Shown piece by piece: positions 1 to 11,466 of a DNA stretch of 64,000 nt. The stretch spans positions 62,001 to 126,000 of the forward strand of contig JAGFNQ010004031.1 of NCBI GenBank assembly GCA_024364735.1, in the 5' to 3' direction. A program made the position numbers and the translations under genes. The notes below the pieces were generated by a model. The model ran no database searches. It had not been told where the DNA came from and saw only the letters and a list, made by a program, of their open reading frames with translations. This stretch comes from Boesenbergia rotunda (lineage: Eukaryota; Streptophyta; Magnoliopsida; Zingiberales; Zingiberaceae). Position 1 is the stretch's first letter. Each line of letters begins with the position of its first letter.

Positions 1-1344
1 CCATCCTATGTAATCAGTGTGAACTTTTGGTACTATACCGGCACCAACGCTAATCATCACCTACTTTCATAAAGATCACAACTAGAGATCATAAGCTAGG
101 GAGGACCCTGTCACAAGATCCCACGACCCCTAATCAACAACATTACTTACTGAGTGACGACGAATTAGGTTTGGTCAAATAAAATCTATGACGACCAAGG
201 GTTTCTCGTAGCATACTGCATTGCACTTTCATATTCAAGTCTCCATGTCTCGATTCTCTATGGGTTGGAGGATTGAATTCTCCTTTTGCTTCAACCTCAA
301 ATTCTCATGAGATGTGATTCTTGTGCTTTTGGCATCAAAATCATGTTAACATCGTAAATTCAGAGCACAATTCAACATATCATATAATCAAGAAAAGCAA
401 ACATTGCATAGATCAATAAAAATAGTGTCTACATAGTACAAGATTACTCCCTAATCCTAGAATCCAGAAATTACCCCATAAACATGAGCCTACAATCCAA
501 TATCATCATCAAAATCACATAAATTCAATACAATTCTAGAAAAATAGAGATAAGGAAGAAAAGTCTATTCTCGCTCTAAAATTCTTCCTCCTAGCTGCTC
601 TTGATCTCTTCAAGCATTGGTTTCCCTAGAACGCCTTCAGATCACCTCCTTGGCCTTGGACGCCCCCCCCCCCCAGCTGAGACTCCCAATCCAATAGGAT
701 GAATCTCCTTTTATAGTGCAAAAAAGGATGCCCTACACGGGCCATGCCACTAGGCATAGGCGCCTGTGTAGCATACAATGACTGGAACATAACCCATGCT
801 TCTAGGCACGGGCCACCGTTGAGTGACCACCATGAGGAGCACGACCTTTGTCTCTAGGCACGGCCACCCGTGTCTGGGTGTGGATCTTTCTAATCTTGAT
901 CTTCAATTCTAATTTTGCTCCATTTCCGCCCCTATCAACAAAAATACATGAGAGCAGTATCTAGCTTTTCGATTCAGCAGTCGGTGTTACTAAAGAATTA
1001 ACCTTCTCCACTTCTAGGTCATGTTCACAATGTGTCATTGAACACTCTCATGATCGACCTTGACCATGATCGTGAATAGGGAGGATTAACAACATGCCCT
1101 CCGACTAAAACCAAGTCAATGAATACCCCACAATTTGGTATGTGAGCAGATATATGATCCCACTAATTTGGGAAATGTCTAGCCAATCCTTACCAAGGTA
1201 ATGCATATGAATGATTAGTTAATCAATAAAAAAATACCTTACTTTCTCATTGCATCTCGTCGCCGCCAAGTCACAAACCAAGACCACGTCAAGAAAATAA
1301 CTCCGTAAAAAAAATGAAAATATCCAAGTTGACCTCGCAACCTA
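1..1344 (-). other. Leader of a minus-strand LTR retroelement; no gene seen
   Basis: No open frame of note on either strand. Downstream (on minus) of a primer-binding-site-like sequence at 1345-1357, so read as 5' untranslated/gag-leader DNA of an element running out of the window to the left. Positions 341-580 resemble 31560-31790 in the same orientation, so this is repeat-family DNA. Positions 720-890 hold GGCACGG/CCGTG-type short dyads like the G/C-rich modules of the LTRs further right. Assignment is inference. Confidence 0.35.
663..674. repeat. Poly-C run (12 C)
   Basis: Uninterrupted C homopolymer in an otherwise mixed region; its length is liable to sequencing error. Confidence 0.9.
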
Positions 1345-1357
1345 GGCTCTAATACCA
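1345..1357 (-). promoter_or_regulatory. Primer-binding site, initiator tRNA-Met type (one mismatch)
   Basis: On the minus strand this reads TGGTATTAGAGCC, one base from the TGGTATCAGAGC site common in plant LTR elements. It is followed on plus by TGTCATTC (1364), the reverse complement of an LTR ending in ...GACA. Marks the 5' LTR/internal boundary of a minus-strand element. Confidence 0.55.
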
Positions 1358-1363
1358 AGTAAT

Positions 1364-2400
1364 TGTCATTCTTCGAGGAGCTGTATGTGTGATAAAAATC
1401 AGATATCATCTCCCCTAAACACAATCCTTAAATTAAAATTTATACAAAATCCATGAACTAAATTTAAATTTATTACCTTCAATTATAAAACTAAGTAAAA
1501 TTCTACCCAATTGAAACATTCAACTTAATAATAATAAAATGTCAAAGTAGTTGACATATTCGCGAGTTCACATGTTCTGTATCAAATTGAGAATTTGATA
1601 CTTTATTAGAAATCTAATTAAAATGATTTGACTTGATTGATACATGCATAATTGTCATGCTCATGCATCAGTTTATTTTTCTTCATATATATCTGTCATA
1701 TCATTCATGTTAGCTTCCTTTTTGCTTAACTTATAATGACTAGATAGGAAAAAGGTTGGTTGATACTTGCCTAACATAGTACCAGGGTGGGACGAGATGA
1801 TAATACGTTGGGAAAGCTTGGTCTGGGAAGTCAGGAAGGGTAAGGAGTACCCGACTTGGCCAACCTAGCTATGTGGAACTAGCCAAAGCTACCTCGCCAC
1901 ATCCTAGACTAGTTAGACCAAAGTTTTCCAAAGAGTAAATTGAAAGTATCATTTCTTTAAAAGACTTTGTCTAAGAAATGGGTTGTTGATCCAATAAGGC
2001 TTAGGCCAAAGAAGGCCCTTGTGTCTCTCCAAGACCTGGAAGCCAATTATTGAAATTTACGTTTAAGTTATAAATTGTTAAACTTGAATCTAACTCAAGG
2101 TCAAGCAATCTATAAAATTAAATTGAGAAAAATTATTCAAGCATCTCACAATACCCATAAGGTCACCATGCTTGTTTGTACTACGACATTTAGAATGGAT
2201 GAAATGATAAGGACTAATCAATTGATAAATATTTTCAAAAATCCTTAGAATATTTTCTTAAAAAACTATTTTAAAAAATAGTGATTAAACATAATAAAGT
2301 TTTAATCAATTTCATGCTTGATTGTGTGTACCTATGTTTACATTTCAAAAAATTATATATCTTTGAAAGTTGTTTGACCTACACTTAGACACAAACCTTC
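1364..2400 (-). repeat. Probable minus-strand LTR fragment and A/T-rich DNA; outer end not found
   Basis: The inner LTR edge is placed at 1364 from the adjacent primer-binding site. I cannot find the matching outer edge or a second LTR copy, so the right limit is arbitrary. No coding frame is visible. Confidence 0.3.
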
Positions 2401-3431
2401 TAGGTCAACACTAAAGTCCCTTAAGACACTTAGGTAAAGTTTCTTGTAGTTAACAAAGGTAGCCAGAAGGTGTCAGGTTCAGGGAGAGTCTATCATTTAT
2501 GATTTTTTTAATTTTTTTGAAAATTATTTTTTTTCAAAATTTATCTCTTTCAAAATAGTTTTTGCTTAAAAAAATTATTATGACTTTCAAAATGCTTTTC
2601 AAAAAATATTTTTCAAAAATTTATTATGTCTTTCAAAATATTTTTCAAAAAAATAATTCTTCAAAAATTATCATATTCTTTCAAAAATATTTTTCTAAAA
2701 TATACTTTAATTGCTTTTATGATATGGATAAACTCTAAAGACATATAGGAAGTTTTCCTTATGATCTACAAGGATTCCTAAGATTATGTCAGAATTAGGG
2801 GGAGGCTCAATCAAAAGAATAATTCGTCTTTTAATTTCTGATTACTTCAAAATACTTCTTAAATTATTTTTGTAATTCTTTTCATTTAAATCAAACCCTA
2901 AGACTCAGAGGAAGATTAACTTGTAGTCAACAAGCTTCCTATGACTGTGTCAGGTTTAGGGGGAGGTTCAAATTAAAAGAAACATTAGAAGTTTCAAAAA
3001 TATTATACTTTCAAAAACACTTTACTTTTTAAAAATATGATATTCTCATTTTCTAAAACATATCTTGAAAATCTTTTATCTTTTGAATATTTTTGAAAAT
3101 CATTGAAAAATTACTTGAGTTTCGAAAAATCTCCAAGACACATAGGAAAGTTTTCCTTATAGTTAATAAGGTTTCCTAGGACTGTGTCAGATTGGGGTGG
3201 AATCCAAATCAAGGAAATTTTTTTTTTCAAAAATCAAAATACATTGAAAATACTTTTTCTTGATTGAAAATTTCTAAGACACATAGGAAATTTTCTTGTA
3301 GTCAACAAGATTCCTAAGGGGAGAGAGTACTTTAAGTTAGATTTTTTGTTGATTTCTCCCAAGTATTGACCTAAAATCCTTTGACCAAAACCTAACTTAA
3401 GATTATTGTCAAAAATCAAAAAGGGGGAGAT
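2400..3431 (+). repeat. Degenerate tandem repeats with polypurine-like cores, upstream of a 3' LTR
   Basis: Five degenerate copies of a block reading roughly 'agacacataggaaagtt...gtcaacaag.ttcctaagactgtgtcag..t.agggggagg', with purine-rich cores near 2471, 2785, 2945, 3181 and 3313, separated by A/T-rich spacers. The last purine tract, AAAAAGGGGGAGA (about 3418-3430), directly abuts LTR A and is taken as its true polypurine tract. Repeated polypurine-like tracts before the 3' LTR are known in SIRE-type copia elements; membership here is inference. Confidence 0.55.
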
Positions 3432-3948
3432 TGCTGGTGCAAAGAGCATCAGTCATGAACAGTCAACCTCTAGTGTTTTGATGTTTGACAATATACCATG
3501 GTCTGGTCAAAGTAATCAAGGGTTAAGCCAAACAAGACCTGATGTTTGGCAGTGACAATATATCATGGTCTAGTCAAAGTGATCAAGGGTTAAGCCAAAT
3601 AGGACCTGATGTTTAGTAGGGTAAACCCAAGTTTGATCAGTTTGACAAAATGTTAGCTAAATAGGACCTGATGTTTGGTAGAGACAATATACTAAGGTAT
3701 GGTCAAAGTGATTAAGGGTTAAGACAAACAGACCCTGATGTTTGGTAGGGTAAACCCAGGTTTGATCAGTTTGACAAAGGGTTAGCCAAACAAGACCTGA
3801 TGTTTAGTAGAGTGAATAGAACCCAGAGTTGGTTAGTTTGACCAAGGGATTAAACCAAACTGGACTTGATGTTTGGTAGAGAGAAAGTAGACTTACCTGA
3901 AGGTTGGAAGAAAGTGTCTAGTCAGGATTATGATGACTAGCAATGAAA

Positions 3949-4245
3949 TCCTAGTGAGTGAAGCTAGGTGAACGAAATCTTGGTGAGTGAAGCTGGGTCC
4001 TAGTGAGTGAAGCTAGGTGGATGAAATCCTGGTGAGTGAAGTTGAGTCCTAGTGAGTGAAGCTAGGTGAATGAAATCCTGGTGAGTGAAGCTGGGTCCTA
4101 GTAAGTGAAGCTAGGTGGATGAAATCCTGGTGAGTGAAGTTGAGCTGCTGAGTGAAGCTGGGTCCTAATGAGTGAAGCTAGGTGGACGAAATCCTGGTGA
4201 GTGAAGTTGGGCCCTAGTGAGTGAAGCTAGGTGGACGAAGTCCTG
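3949..4245 (+). repeat. 49-bp tandem repeat in LTR A
   Basis: The phrase TCCTAGTGAGTGAAGCTAGG recurs at 3949, 3998, 4047 and, with changes, 4096 and beyond: exactly 49 bp per step, about six copies. Confidence 0.85.
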
Positions 4246-4950
4246 GTGACTGAAGCTGGGTACGAAGTCCTGGCCGAGGGCTGGGCACCGAAGACCTGAC
4301 CGAGGGCTGGGCACCGAAGACCTGACCGAGGGTTGGGCACGATGTCTTGGTTCGAGGAATTGGGCATGAAGTTCTGGTCGAGGATTGGGCAAAAGACTTA
4401 GCCGAGCGAGGACTACCGACAGAAGTAGAGACGGGTCGAGGATCGGATGTCTCGAGATTCGGGAGTCTCGGAGGCTGAGCAAAAGTCCAACCTGAGGTCC
4501 CGGTTGAACATTGGGTAACTTCATCAGGGTGGAGTAGGTGAGAACACATTCTCTGGGAAAGGGAATAGTAGACGTCGGTTCGACCTAGAATTTCATTTGA
4601 AATCCAAAGTCAGAACCTAGGATTCTTTGTCTGTTTGCATTGTGTTTGTTTGTCATGCAGGAACCTGGAGTTGAAGGCAAGATAGGAGAACAAATACAAG
4701 AAAACAGGGTGCTGGGAAGAAGCTTCCTGGGCGCCTGAATGGTATCAGGCACCCCATAGAGAAGGCGACCTGGGTTGAGGGTGCCCTTCCCAGGCACCCA
4801 CCAAACCAAGCGCTTGAAGCATCCCAGGCACCAGAATAGCTCCCAAGTGCTTGGGATGCAGGTTTTATCTCTGCGCCGAGTTCGTTGGTTCGGATCAAGT
4901 TTGACGGCTAGTGAGGCGCCCCATAAGCTATCAGGCACCCGAGAACCATG

Positions 4951-4958
4951 TATAAAAG
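4951..4958 (+). promoter_or_regulatory. TATA box of LTR A
   Basis: TATAAAAG in a G/C-rich setting, followed about 17 nt on by ACCCCTCA, which may be the transcription start region. The same CCCCTCA word follows the ORF3 promoter at 5858. Confidence 0.65.
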
Positions 4959-5672
4959 GGGGTTCGACCCCTCAGCACAGGACATCAAGATTTCCATCTG
5001 CTCATTCATTATATGCAAAGTAAAAGTGCTCAGACGAAGCTCTGTGACCAAGGAGGCTCCAGGAGGAAGTGCGCGACGCTTCGGAGTTCCAGATTGGTCA
5101 AGATCGTCGACTTGTTTGATTTGCTTTTAGTTTACAAGTTATTTTACTATTTATCCTTTTGTACTTGTAAATCCATACTGTAAGATGAGTTTTCTCCACC
5201 TCCGGAAAGGAGACCATTAGTGGACTCATGTCAAGTACATAGGCCTTGGACGTACTGACCCTAGGGGGTTGGGAACCAAGTAAATAAATCCTGCATGACT
5301 ATTGTGTTTTGTTCTTTACTTATATTATTCCGCCGTGCTACTAACGTTTTGTTTACGAAGTTAAATGAAGAAGAGTCAAAATGAAGCAGGAGTCTATTGA
5401 CGTCGCCGATCCTATAGTTCAAAGTCTATAAAAGGCTACTCCACCTACAAACGAAAGAGATTTTGATAGTGAAGGTTTCAACTGCCTTGGATTAGCAACC
5501 ACCTTAGTTGGAACCAAGTAAACCTTCTATGTCTCATACTAGTTTCTTTCATTATCTATGTTTTTAATTAACTGCTGTAACTAACGTCTATCTTTATAAG
5601 AATTTACAAAAGATTAAAGTATTCATTGCAGGGAAATTAACCCCCTCTTGCCGGCCTTCCAACGATCCTACA

Positions 5673-6193
5673 ATGGGTGCCTCACCCTTTTTCAAAAACC
5701 AAGAGCTTAGGAAGTTCCCTGGCACCTTGTGACTCAAATATCAAGCGCCCTGGTTTTCCAAAACCATGACTAATCATGGGTGCCCAAGAAGCTCTAGGGT
5801 GCCCCAAATAGTGCTAATCTCGGGCGCCCTTTGGCTCCCGGGTGCCCAACCGGTGGCTATATAAGCCACCGGACAAAACCCCTCACAATCACACTCAGGC
5901 GCCCTTTTCCTCAAACAACCCCCTTCTTCTCCTCCTCTTTCTCACTCTAAACCCTATTCGAGTAATTATGATCAACTGAGGGTCATCATTTCTCCTTATT
6001 ACTCATCTATACCTCCTCAGTAAGACCTTTATCCAAACTTCTCTTTCATTTTACAATCTATTTATTATGCTATTTCTCTATTTAGTAAATGTCAAGTTAT
6101 TGAGGCTCACCCCTTTGATGAGCCAGTCCTGACCCTAGATTCCCATCACTAGGTTTCTACAATAGTTTTAGATTTACAATCTACAAACCCCTA
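5673..6193 (+). promoter_or_regulatory. Leader/promoter region of the third ORF (ORF3-B)
   Basis: Starts immediately after LTR A. Positions 5673-5850 are rich in G/C dyads (GGGTGCCC, GGGCGCCC). The TATA sequence CTATATAAG (5857-5865) sits inside a perfect inverted repeat with 9-bp arms (5850-5858 and 5864-5872). AAAACCCCTCA follows at 5875. That 11-mer also follows an inverted repeat in the leader of the other ORF3 copy (minus strand near 13400). A pyrimidine-rich 5' UTR runs to about 5950. This suggests the third ORF is transcribed from its own promoter. Confidence 0.5.
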
Positions 6194-7225
6194 ATGACCC
6201 ATTATCTGAGTAGGGGATTCTTTACTCAGTCTTATCCCCTATCTGTTGAGGTTATTAATCACTATCAGCTTGACAATCTAGTCCACTGCGCCAGTCCAAT
6301 TAATACCACCCTATGTATAGAATTTTACAACAACCTAGTAAAGATTGATGACCTTAGGTACTCTACTAGGGTGCAGACTCATGATCTTACCTTCACTCCT
6401 GACTTGATCACCCATCACTTAGGACTTCTACCCTCTCAGTCCACATTTCTTTGCTATCCTCCAAGGGACCTCCCCTTTTCCGACTCCTACTCCCACATCA
6501 CCCTCGATACACTCTACACTTGCTTCTTTGAGGGTGAGAGGGACCCTACTATCACCCACTTTTGATCCCTTGACTTGCGTATTCAGGAATACACATTATA
6601 TCGAGTTCTAGTCCGATGTATTTTACCACTCACTTCCAGAAATCTAGCGATGATGAGGCCTTTTCATATCTTCTTATTTTATATCCTTATTTGTCGCCTT
6701 GACATTAACATCAGACTACACATCTTTCACACCATCATCTACGTATCTAGCATCTCCACCCGATTGAGAGTTCGTATGCTTTATTGTCACATCTTGACCA
6801 CTCTCTTCACAGCCTTCGAAAGCGACATCTTTGCTGGTGAGGTTACCTATATGACCGAGTTCGACTAGATAGAGATTAGGAACTTTTCTTTAGCCACGAT
6901 ATCTCGGACACTGGGCTCATGTCTTGGAGACGATAGGGAGTCGCCCAGCCTTAGGATGATTCAGACGCTGACGAGGACAACTTCGTGGTGGAGCTCGAGT
7001 TGCAAATACAACAGACACCACCACATCCACCTCCTCCGACTATAGACGATCGACTCACCCAGCTTGAGCTGGAGGTATCCGGATTAGGTTATCAGATTCA
7101 CACTTTGCAGGAGGAATCGGAGGCCCTACACGTGGAGAGGTTGGAGGCACACTAGGCTCGGCACACAGAGCTTATGGCCATGCTTCACTCGTGGCACCCG
7201 AGCTCGTTCTCTTCCTGGACATGAT
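6194..7225 (+). pseudogene. Decayed ORF3-B: putative plant-transposon-domain protein of an LTR element
   Basis: Open frames at 6194-6565 and 6575-6868, in different frames, are pieces of one decayed protein. They match the minus-strand ORF at 11806-12777 in order. Examples are 'LxxEFYxNxVxxxxL...TxxVxxxDLxF', 'LYPPxDLPFxD', and the helical block 'CILPLTSRNLAMMRPFHIF', which pairs with 'CLLPTTTKHLDEIHPFHCL'. A further frame near 6990-7225 carries a proline-rich stretch and a leucine-heptad coiled coil ending in W-H-P, like the tail of the other copy. I assign it tentatively to the 'putative plant transposon protein' family. It lies between LTR A and LTR B in the position of the third gene of SIRE-like elements. 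Stops and at least one frameshift make it non-functional. Confidence 0.5.
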
Positions 7226-8911
7226 CTATAGTTGACTTTGTTTGGATCTAGGATTGACTTGTTGTTGACTCTTTTTCTTGACTTGTTAGGCTGGACTTGT
7301 GATTGACTCATGGACTCTGTTTAACCTATTGACTTTTTATGTTGACATCTATATTGACTTGCTTTTTATTTAATTACTAGCTGAATGTGCTCAGTAGAAT
7401 AGGCTTTTTACCTTAATTGATTATGATTTTTCTGCTTAAGTGTTACTATTCTTCAAAAATCATATTTTTATACTTAGCCTTTAAAATTATTTTCAAAAAT
7501 TATTTTTTAAAAATCATGTTTTTTCCTTAAAAACTATTTTAAAAATTATTTTTTAAAAATCATGTTTTTTAGCCTTAAAAACTATTTTTATTTTTTTAAA
7601 AAAAATCATGTTTCTACACTTAGTCTTAAAAATCTTGTTTTTTTTCTTATACTTAATTTTTAAAACTATTTTACTCTTTTTACTACTTAATTTTTAAAAA
7701 CTTATCCCCCTCAAAATTAAGATTTTTCTTTGTTATGAGCTTAGCTTAGGTTTAACCCCTAGTTTGCATGCTCATATAGATTTAGAAGTCAACATCTCAC
7801 AAGGACACTAGGACTACTTTGTATGATAACTTAGAATGGGTTGAGATGCTTAGGCCTAAGTCTTAAATTAAGATGTTTTATGTCAGTGCATCAACACAAG
7901 TTGGGGCGATAAATACACCTGAAAAAGCAATCAAGTTAAGTAAACAAGCTTAGCAATTCTAACTTGATTAAATTACTTAACATGACTAACTCAATTGAAA
8001 GCTACTATTTTATAATATTTAGTAAGTAACAAACTTGGTTAGATAGGGGTCCGAAGATTTTTTTTTTGTGTTATTCAAATTATTTTTCAAAAATATTACT
8101 TATTTACTTTTAATCATGTTTGGACTCAAATGGATGAATAAAATTGATTCTGTATTTTAACTCTTCTTGCTTAGTTTATTCTTGTTACTTGACATGATTT
8201 ACTTATTCTTACTTAGTATAATTTATTTACATCACTTAAATTTTTTTCAAAATTTATTATGGGCTCTAATACCTAAAGAAATTTTTTTTTAATTTTCTTT
8301 CCTCAACTTTCAAAATTTTTTCCATTAACCAAATGTTTTTTTATATATATGTCAAAGAGGGAGAAAAAGGAAAAATTAAAAGCAAAAGTGTTTTTCATAA
8401 TAGATTTTTTAAATTCAAATATTTACGAACTATTTTTTTCAAACATAGCCTTTCAAAATTCTATTTTCAAGTAATTTTCAAAGCCTTTCAAAAACAATTT
8501 TACTTGTTTTCAAAAGGGTTTTTCAAAAACTTATTGAAAATGTACCTTTTTCAAAAGCTTTAGGAGGAGTGTAACATATCAAGAGGGAACTTCATGCATT
8601 TCAAAGAACATAAAGCAAAACCTATATATTCTCATAACTCTTTGAAAATGAATATTTCAGGTTTTCTTAAACACTTTGAAATTGAGCTTAACTTAAATTA
8701 CAAGTTTTTTTTAACTTTGAAAATAACTGAACGATACTTTCAAAATTATTTTTCATCTTGAAATTGAACTTAACCTATGTTGGCAAAAAATTTTCTACCT
8801 TAAAAATATTGTACGGTGTTTTCTAATTCATTTTCTACTTTAAAACTTACTTAAATTGCTGTTTTAACATAACTTTTGATCTAGGTTTCCATAAATAAAA
8901 AATGAGGAGAT
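7226..8911 (+). other. A/T-rich 3' untranslated region of element B, no gene seen
   Basis: Long T- and A-runs and 'ttcaaaa' word repeats. A short frame at 8333-8563 is low complexity (F/K only) and is not credited. Ends with AAAAATGAGGAGAT, a weak polypurine tract directly before LTR B. Confidence 0.6.
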
Positions 8912-9763
8912 TGTTGGTACCGAAAGCACCAGATCGAACCTTGTTTTGATAATGACAAAGGGTTCAACGTTAAGTATGCATTTGGATCTAATCTGTTGTA
9001 TTAAGCGTGCAGGAAAGTCCAATTGTAACTAGGCATGAAGTTTTAAACTGCAGGGTTGAGTACGATGTCCTAGTCGAGGACTAGGCACAGAAGACCTGGT
9101 GAGTGAAGCTCAACACGAAGACCTAACCGAGGGTTGGGTACCGAAGACCTACCTGAGGGTTGGACACGAAGACCTGGTTTGAAAGACTGGGCATGAAGAC
9201 CTGACAGGGGTTGGGAACTGAAGTCCTGATCTGGAAGATTGAGTAGGAGTCTTTGCCAAGCAAGGACAACTGACAGAAGTAGGGACGGGTCGAGGTACAG
9301 ATGTCGTGAGATCCTGAGTCTTCGGTGTCTAAGCAAAAGTTCACCCTGAGGTGTTAGTTGGCAACAAGTAACTTCTCTAGAGTAGAGTAGGTGAGAACGC
9401 ATTTCCCGAAAGAGGGACTAGTAGGCGTCAGTCCGACCTAGGGTTTCAGTTGAAACCTGGCGTCAGGATTAGACAACACCGGTTGTCTTGCATGCATTTT
9501 CTTAACATATTATTGTTGGACTTACCCTGTGTTGTAGTTAAGAGAAATGGAGACCTACGACAACTCAGGCTCCCGAGAACACAAGCCTGGGCGTGGCTTA
9601 GTTGGCGTACACTGGTTGGAGCCACCACATCAGCAACACAGACACCCAATATGTTGTCAGGTGCTTGAGAAGGATAACACTTGGACCAAGCAGTGGATGA
9701 GGGCGTGGCTGGATCGCAGTAACACGAGTGCCACTATAGGCACATGGGCTCTCGTATGACCCT

Positions 9764-9770
9764 TTATAAG
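9764..9770 (+). promoter_or_regulatory. TATA box of LTR B
   Basis: TTATAAG inside CCTTTATAAGGGG, colinear with the TATA box of LTR A. Confidence 0.55.
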
Positions 9771-9809
9771 GGGTTTCGGTCAAAGACTTCAGTATGAATT
9801 ATTGTACAA

Positions 9810-9814
9810 CTTCT
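9810..9814. repeat. Target-site duplication CTTCT, left copy
   Basis: CTTCT precedes the LTR start (TATTGATGCAG, a one-base change from TGTTGATGCAG) and recurs at 21630-21634 right after the LTR end ...TTCCAACA. Confidence 0.8.
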
Positions 9815-10891
9815 TATTGATGCAGTCTAACCCTGATTGTTGTTTTGGTGTTGATATCGATTTTAGTTTAGGTTGATGATTATGATTATGGTTAAGTCCT
9901 GATCGGGGATTAAGCATGGTATGGAAAATCCTAGCTTAGAGGGCTAAGTGTTGGAAAATCCTAACCTGGAGGGTTAGGTGTGGAAAATCCTAGCTTGGAG
10001 GGCTAGGTGTTGGAAAATCCTAACCTGGAGGGTTAGGTGTGGAAAATCCTAGCTTGGAGGGCTAGGTGTTGAAAATTCCTAATTCGGAAGGGTTGGGTGA
10101 AAAGTCCTAGCTTGGAGGGCTAGGTGAAAAGTCCTAACTTAGAGGTTTAGGTGAAAAGTCCCAACTTGGAGGGTTAGGTGAAAAATCCTGGCTTGGAGGG
10201 TCAGGTCCTAGCTTGGAGGCCTAGGTTGGATGAAACCCTAGCTTGGAGGGCTAGGTTGGAGCCCCTGGATCGGTCTGGTGACCGATCAGGGAGTTGGCAC
10301 GGTGCTCCTTCGTGGATCGGTCTGGTGACCGATCCAGCGATGACTGATCGGTCTGGTGACCGATCAGGAGCCAAGCAGTGAGTGAAACGCATACTCCCTG
10401 ATCGGTCAGCAGACCGATCAGTCATCGCTGGATCGGTCACCAGACCGATCCACGAAGGAGCACCGTGCCAACTCCCTGATCGGTCACCAGACCGATCCAG
10501 GGGCTCCAACATAGCCCTCCAAGCTAGGGTTTCATCCAACCTAGCCCTCCAAGCTAGGACCTGACCCTCCAAGCCAGGATTTTTCACCTAACCCTCCAAG
10601 TTGGGACTTTTCACCTAACCCTCCAAGTTAGGACTTTTCACCTAGCCCTCCAAGCTAGGACTTTTCACCCAACCCTTCCGAATTAGGACTTTTCAACACC
10701 TAGCCCTCCAAGCTAGGATTTTCCACACCTAACCCTCTAGGTTAGGATTTTCCAACACTTAGTCCTCCAAGCTAGGATTTTCCATACCATGCCTAATCCC
10801 CGATCAGGACTTAACCATAATCATAATCATCAACCTAAATTAAAATCGATGTCAACACCAAAACAACAATCAGGGTTAGACTGCATCAACA
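9815..10891. repeat. Head-to-head LTR starts forming a palindrome of about 1.08 kb
   Basis: 9815 to about 10368 is the start of the LTR on plus; 10891 back to about 10386 is the start of the same LTR on minus. The arms are near-identical apart from one extra repeat of about 50 bp in the left arm. The turn-around is a short unique stretch between two GATCGGTC palindromes. Both arms carry a tandem array of 'cctagcttggagggctaggtg' type units. Confidence 0.85.
10269..10500. repeat. Palindromic modules GATCGGTC-N4-GACCGATC, six copies
   Basis: Copies begin near 10269, 10314, 10344, 10399, 10431 and 10478. Arms are 8 bp; the loop is TGGT (ACCA on the other strand), or AGCA in the copy at 10399. 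They translate as DRSxDRS-like peptides in several frames, which are by-products and not proteins. Confidence 0.9.
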
Positions 10892-10903
10892 ATCTCCCCC
10901 TTT
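10892..10903 (-). promoter_or_regulatory. Polypurine tract of the SIRE-like element
   Basis: On minus AAAAGGGGGAGAT runs straight into TGTTGATGCAG, the 3' LTR start at 10891. Confidence 0.75.
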
Positions 10904-11466
10904 TTGTTGTTTGACAACCCGATTTTAAGTTTAGGGATTCTCAATCAATTTTCTCAAATTCAGAATCATAGGGGAATCAGAATCCTCCACCTACAGCATA
11001 ATCATCCTAAACTTAACCAACCACACTCTCCCCCTTTGTCAAACATCGAAAAAGGGTCTAGAGGGGCTGTTAAATTTAACCATAGTCCCCCTCAACCCTA
11101 GGGGTATCCCAAAACAACAAAGATATGAATGAATTATTTTGATAAACATATGAATACATATAACAAAGATAAGGCATGGCAAAACAAGCATATGTATCAT
11201 ATAGGCAAGGCATCATAAGCAAAATCATAAGCATGCATAATAAGGCATACACGCAGATATCACCATATAAACCGCTAATAAGCAAAAGATGGCAAGATAT
11301 ACATCAAAAACAGCCATAGTGGTAAAACATAAAACATCCAGGCAAATAGTGCGATGCAAGTCAATGTATCAAAGTCAATATCACGCCATAACAGGCAATA
11401 GTCGGGACGAACAGATCCGTCAAATAGTCAAATAGTCTAAAACCACCAAACAAGAAAAGAGAACAG
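10904..11466 (-). other. 3' untranslated region of the SIRE-like element
   Basis: A/T-rich, no credible frame. Contains many 'cataagcat/caaggcat' words. Lies between the ORF3 stop and the polypurine tract. Confidence 0.6.

Larger units (their letters stand above)
3432..5672 (+). repeat. LTR A (3' LTR, 2.2 kb)
   Basis: Starts TGCTGGTGC right after a polypurine tract and ends GATCCTACA. It contains a 49-bp tandem array, a TATA box at 4951 and an R/U5-like tail. It aligns over much of its length with LTR B (8912 onward), for example the stretches around 4425-4670 and 9276-9500; I judge them at roughly 70-75% by eye, hence the same superfamily. G/C-rich dyads (GGGCGCCTGA ... TCAGGCACCC, about 4727-4756) lie upstream of the promoter. 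No target duplication could be tested because the 5' end of the element is outside the window or lost. Confidence 0.7.
8912..9814 (+). repeat. LTR B, first part (3' LTR of element B)
   Basis: Starts TGTTGGTACC after the polypurine tract and is colinear with LTR A, including the 'gaagacctgaccgagggttgggcac' type repeats and TATA at 9764 (CTTTATAAGG). It is interrupted at 9814 by the SIRE-like element and resumes at 21635. Confidence 0.7.

Noticed and set aside
1345..1357. tRNA gene
   Set aside because: Only the 12-nt primer-binding complement is present; no cloverleaf. The same holds for 19214, 39653, 46464 and 57389.
10178..10587. DRSGDRSG / DRSPDRS repeat proteins on both strands (also 19839-20246, 33625-33822, 37512-37760)
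   Set aside because: They are translations of the palindromic LTR modules; similar peptides appear on both strands because the DNA is palindromic. No codon-level constraint.
11076..11285. 69-codon Cys/Met-rich minus frame as a small secreted protein
   Set aside because: Lies in the A/T-rich 3' UTR of the element; composition follows from 'cat/gca' word repeats.
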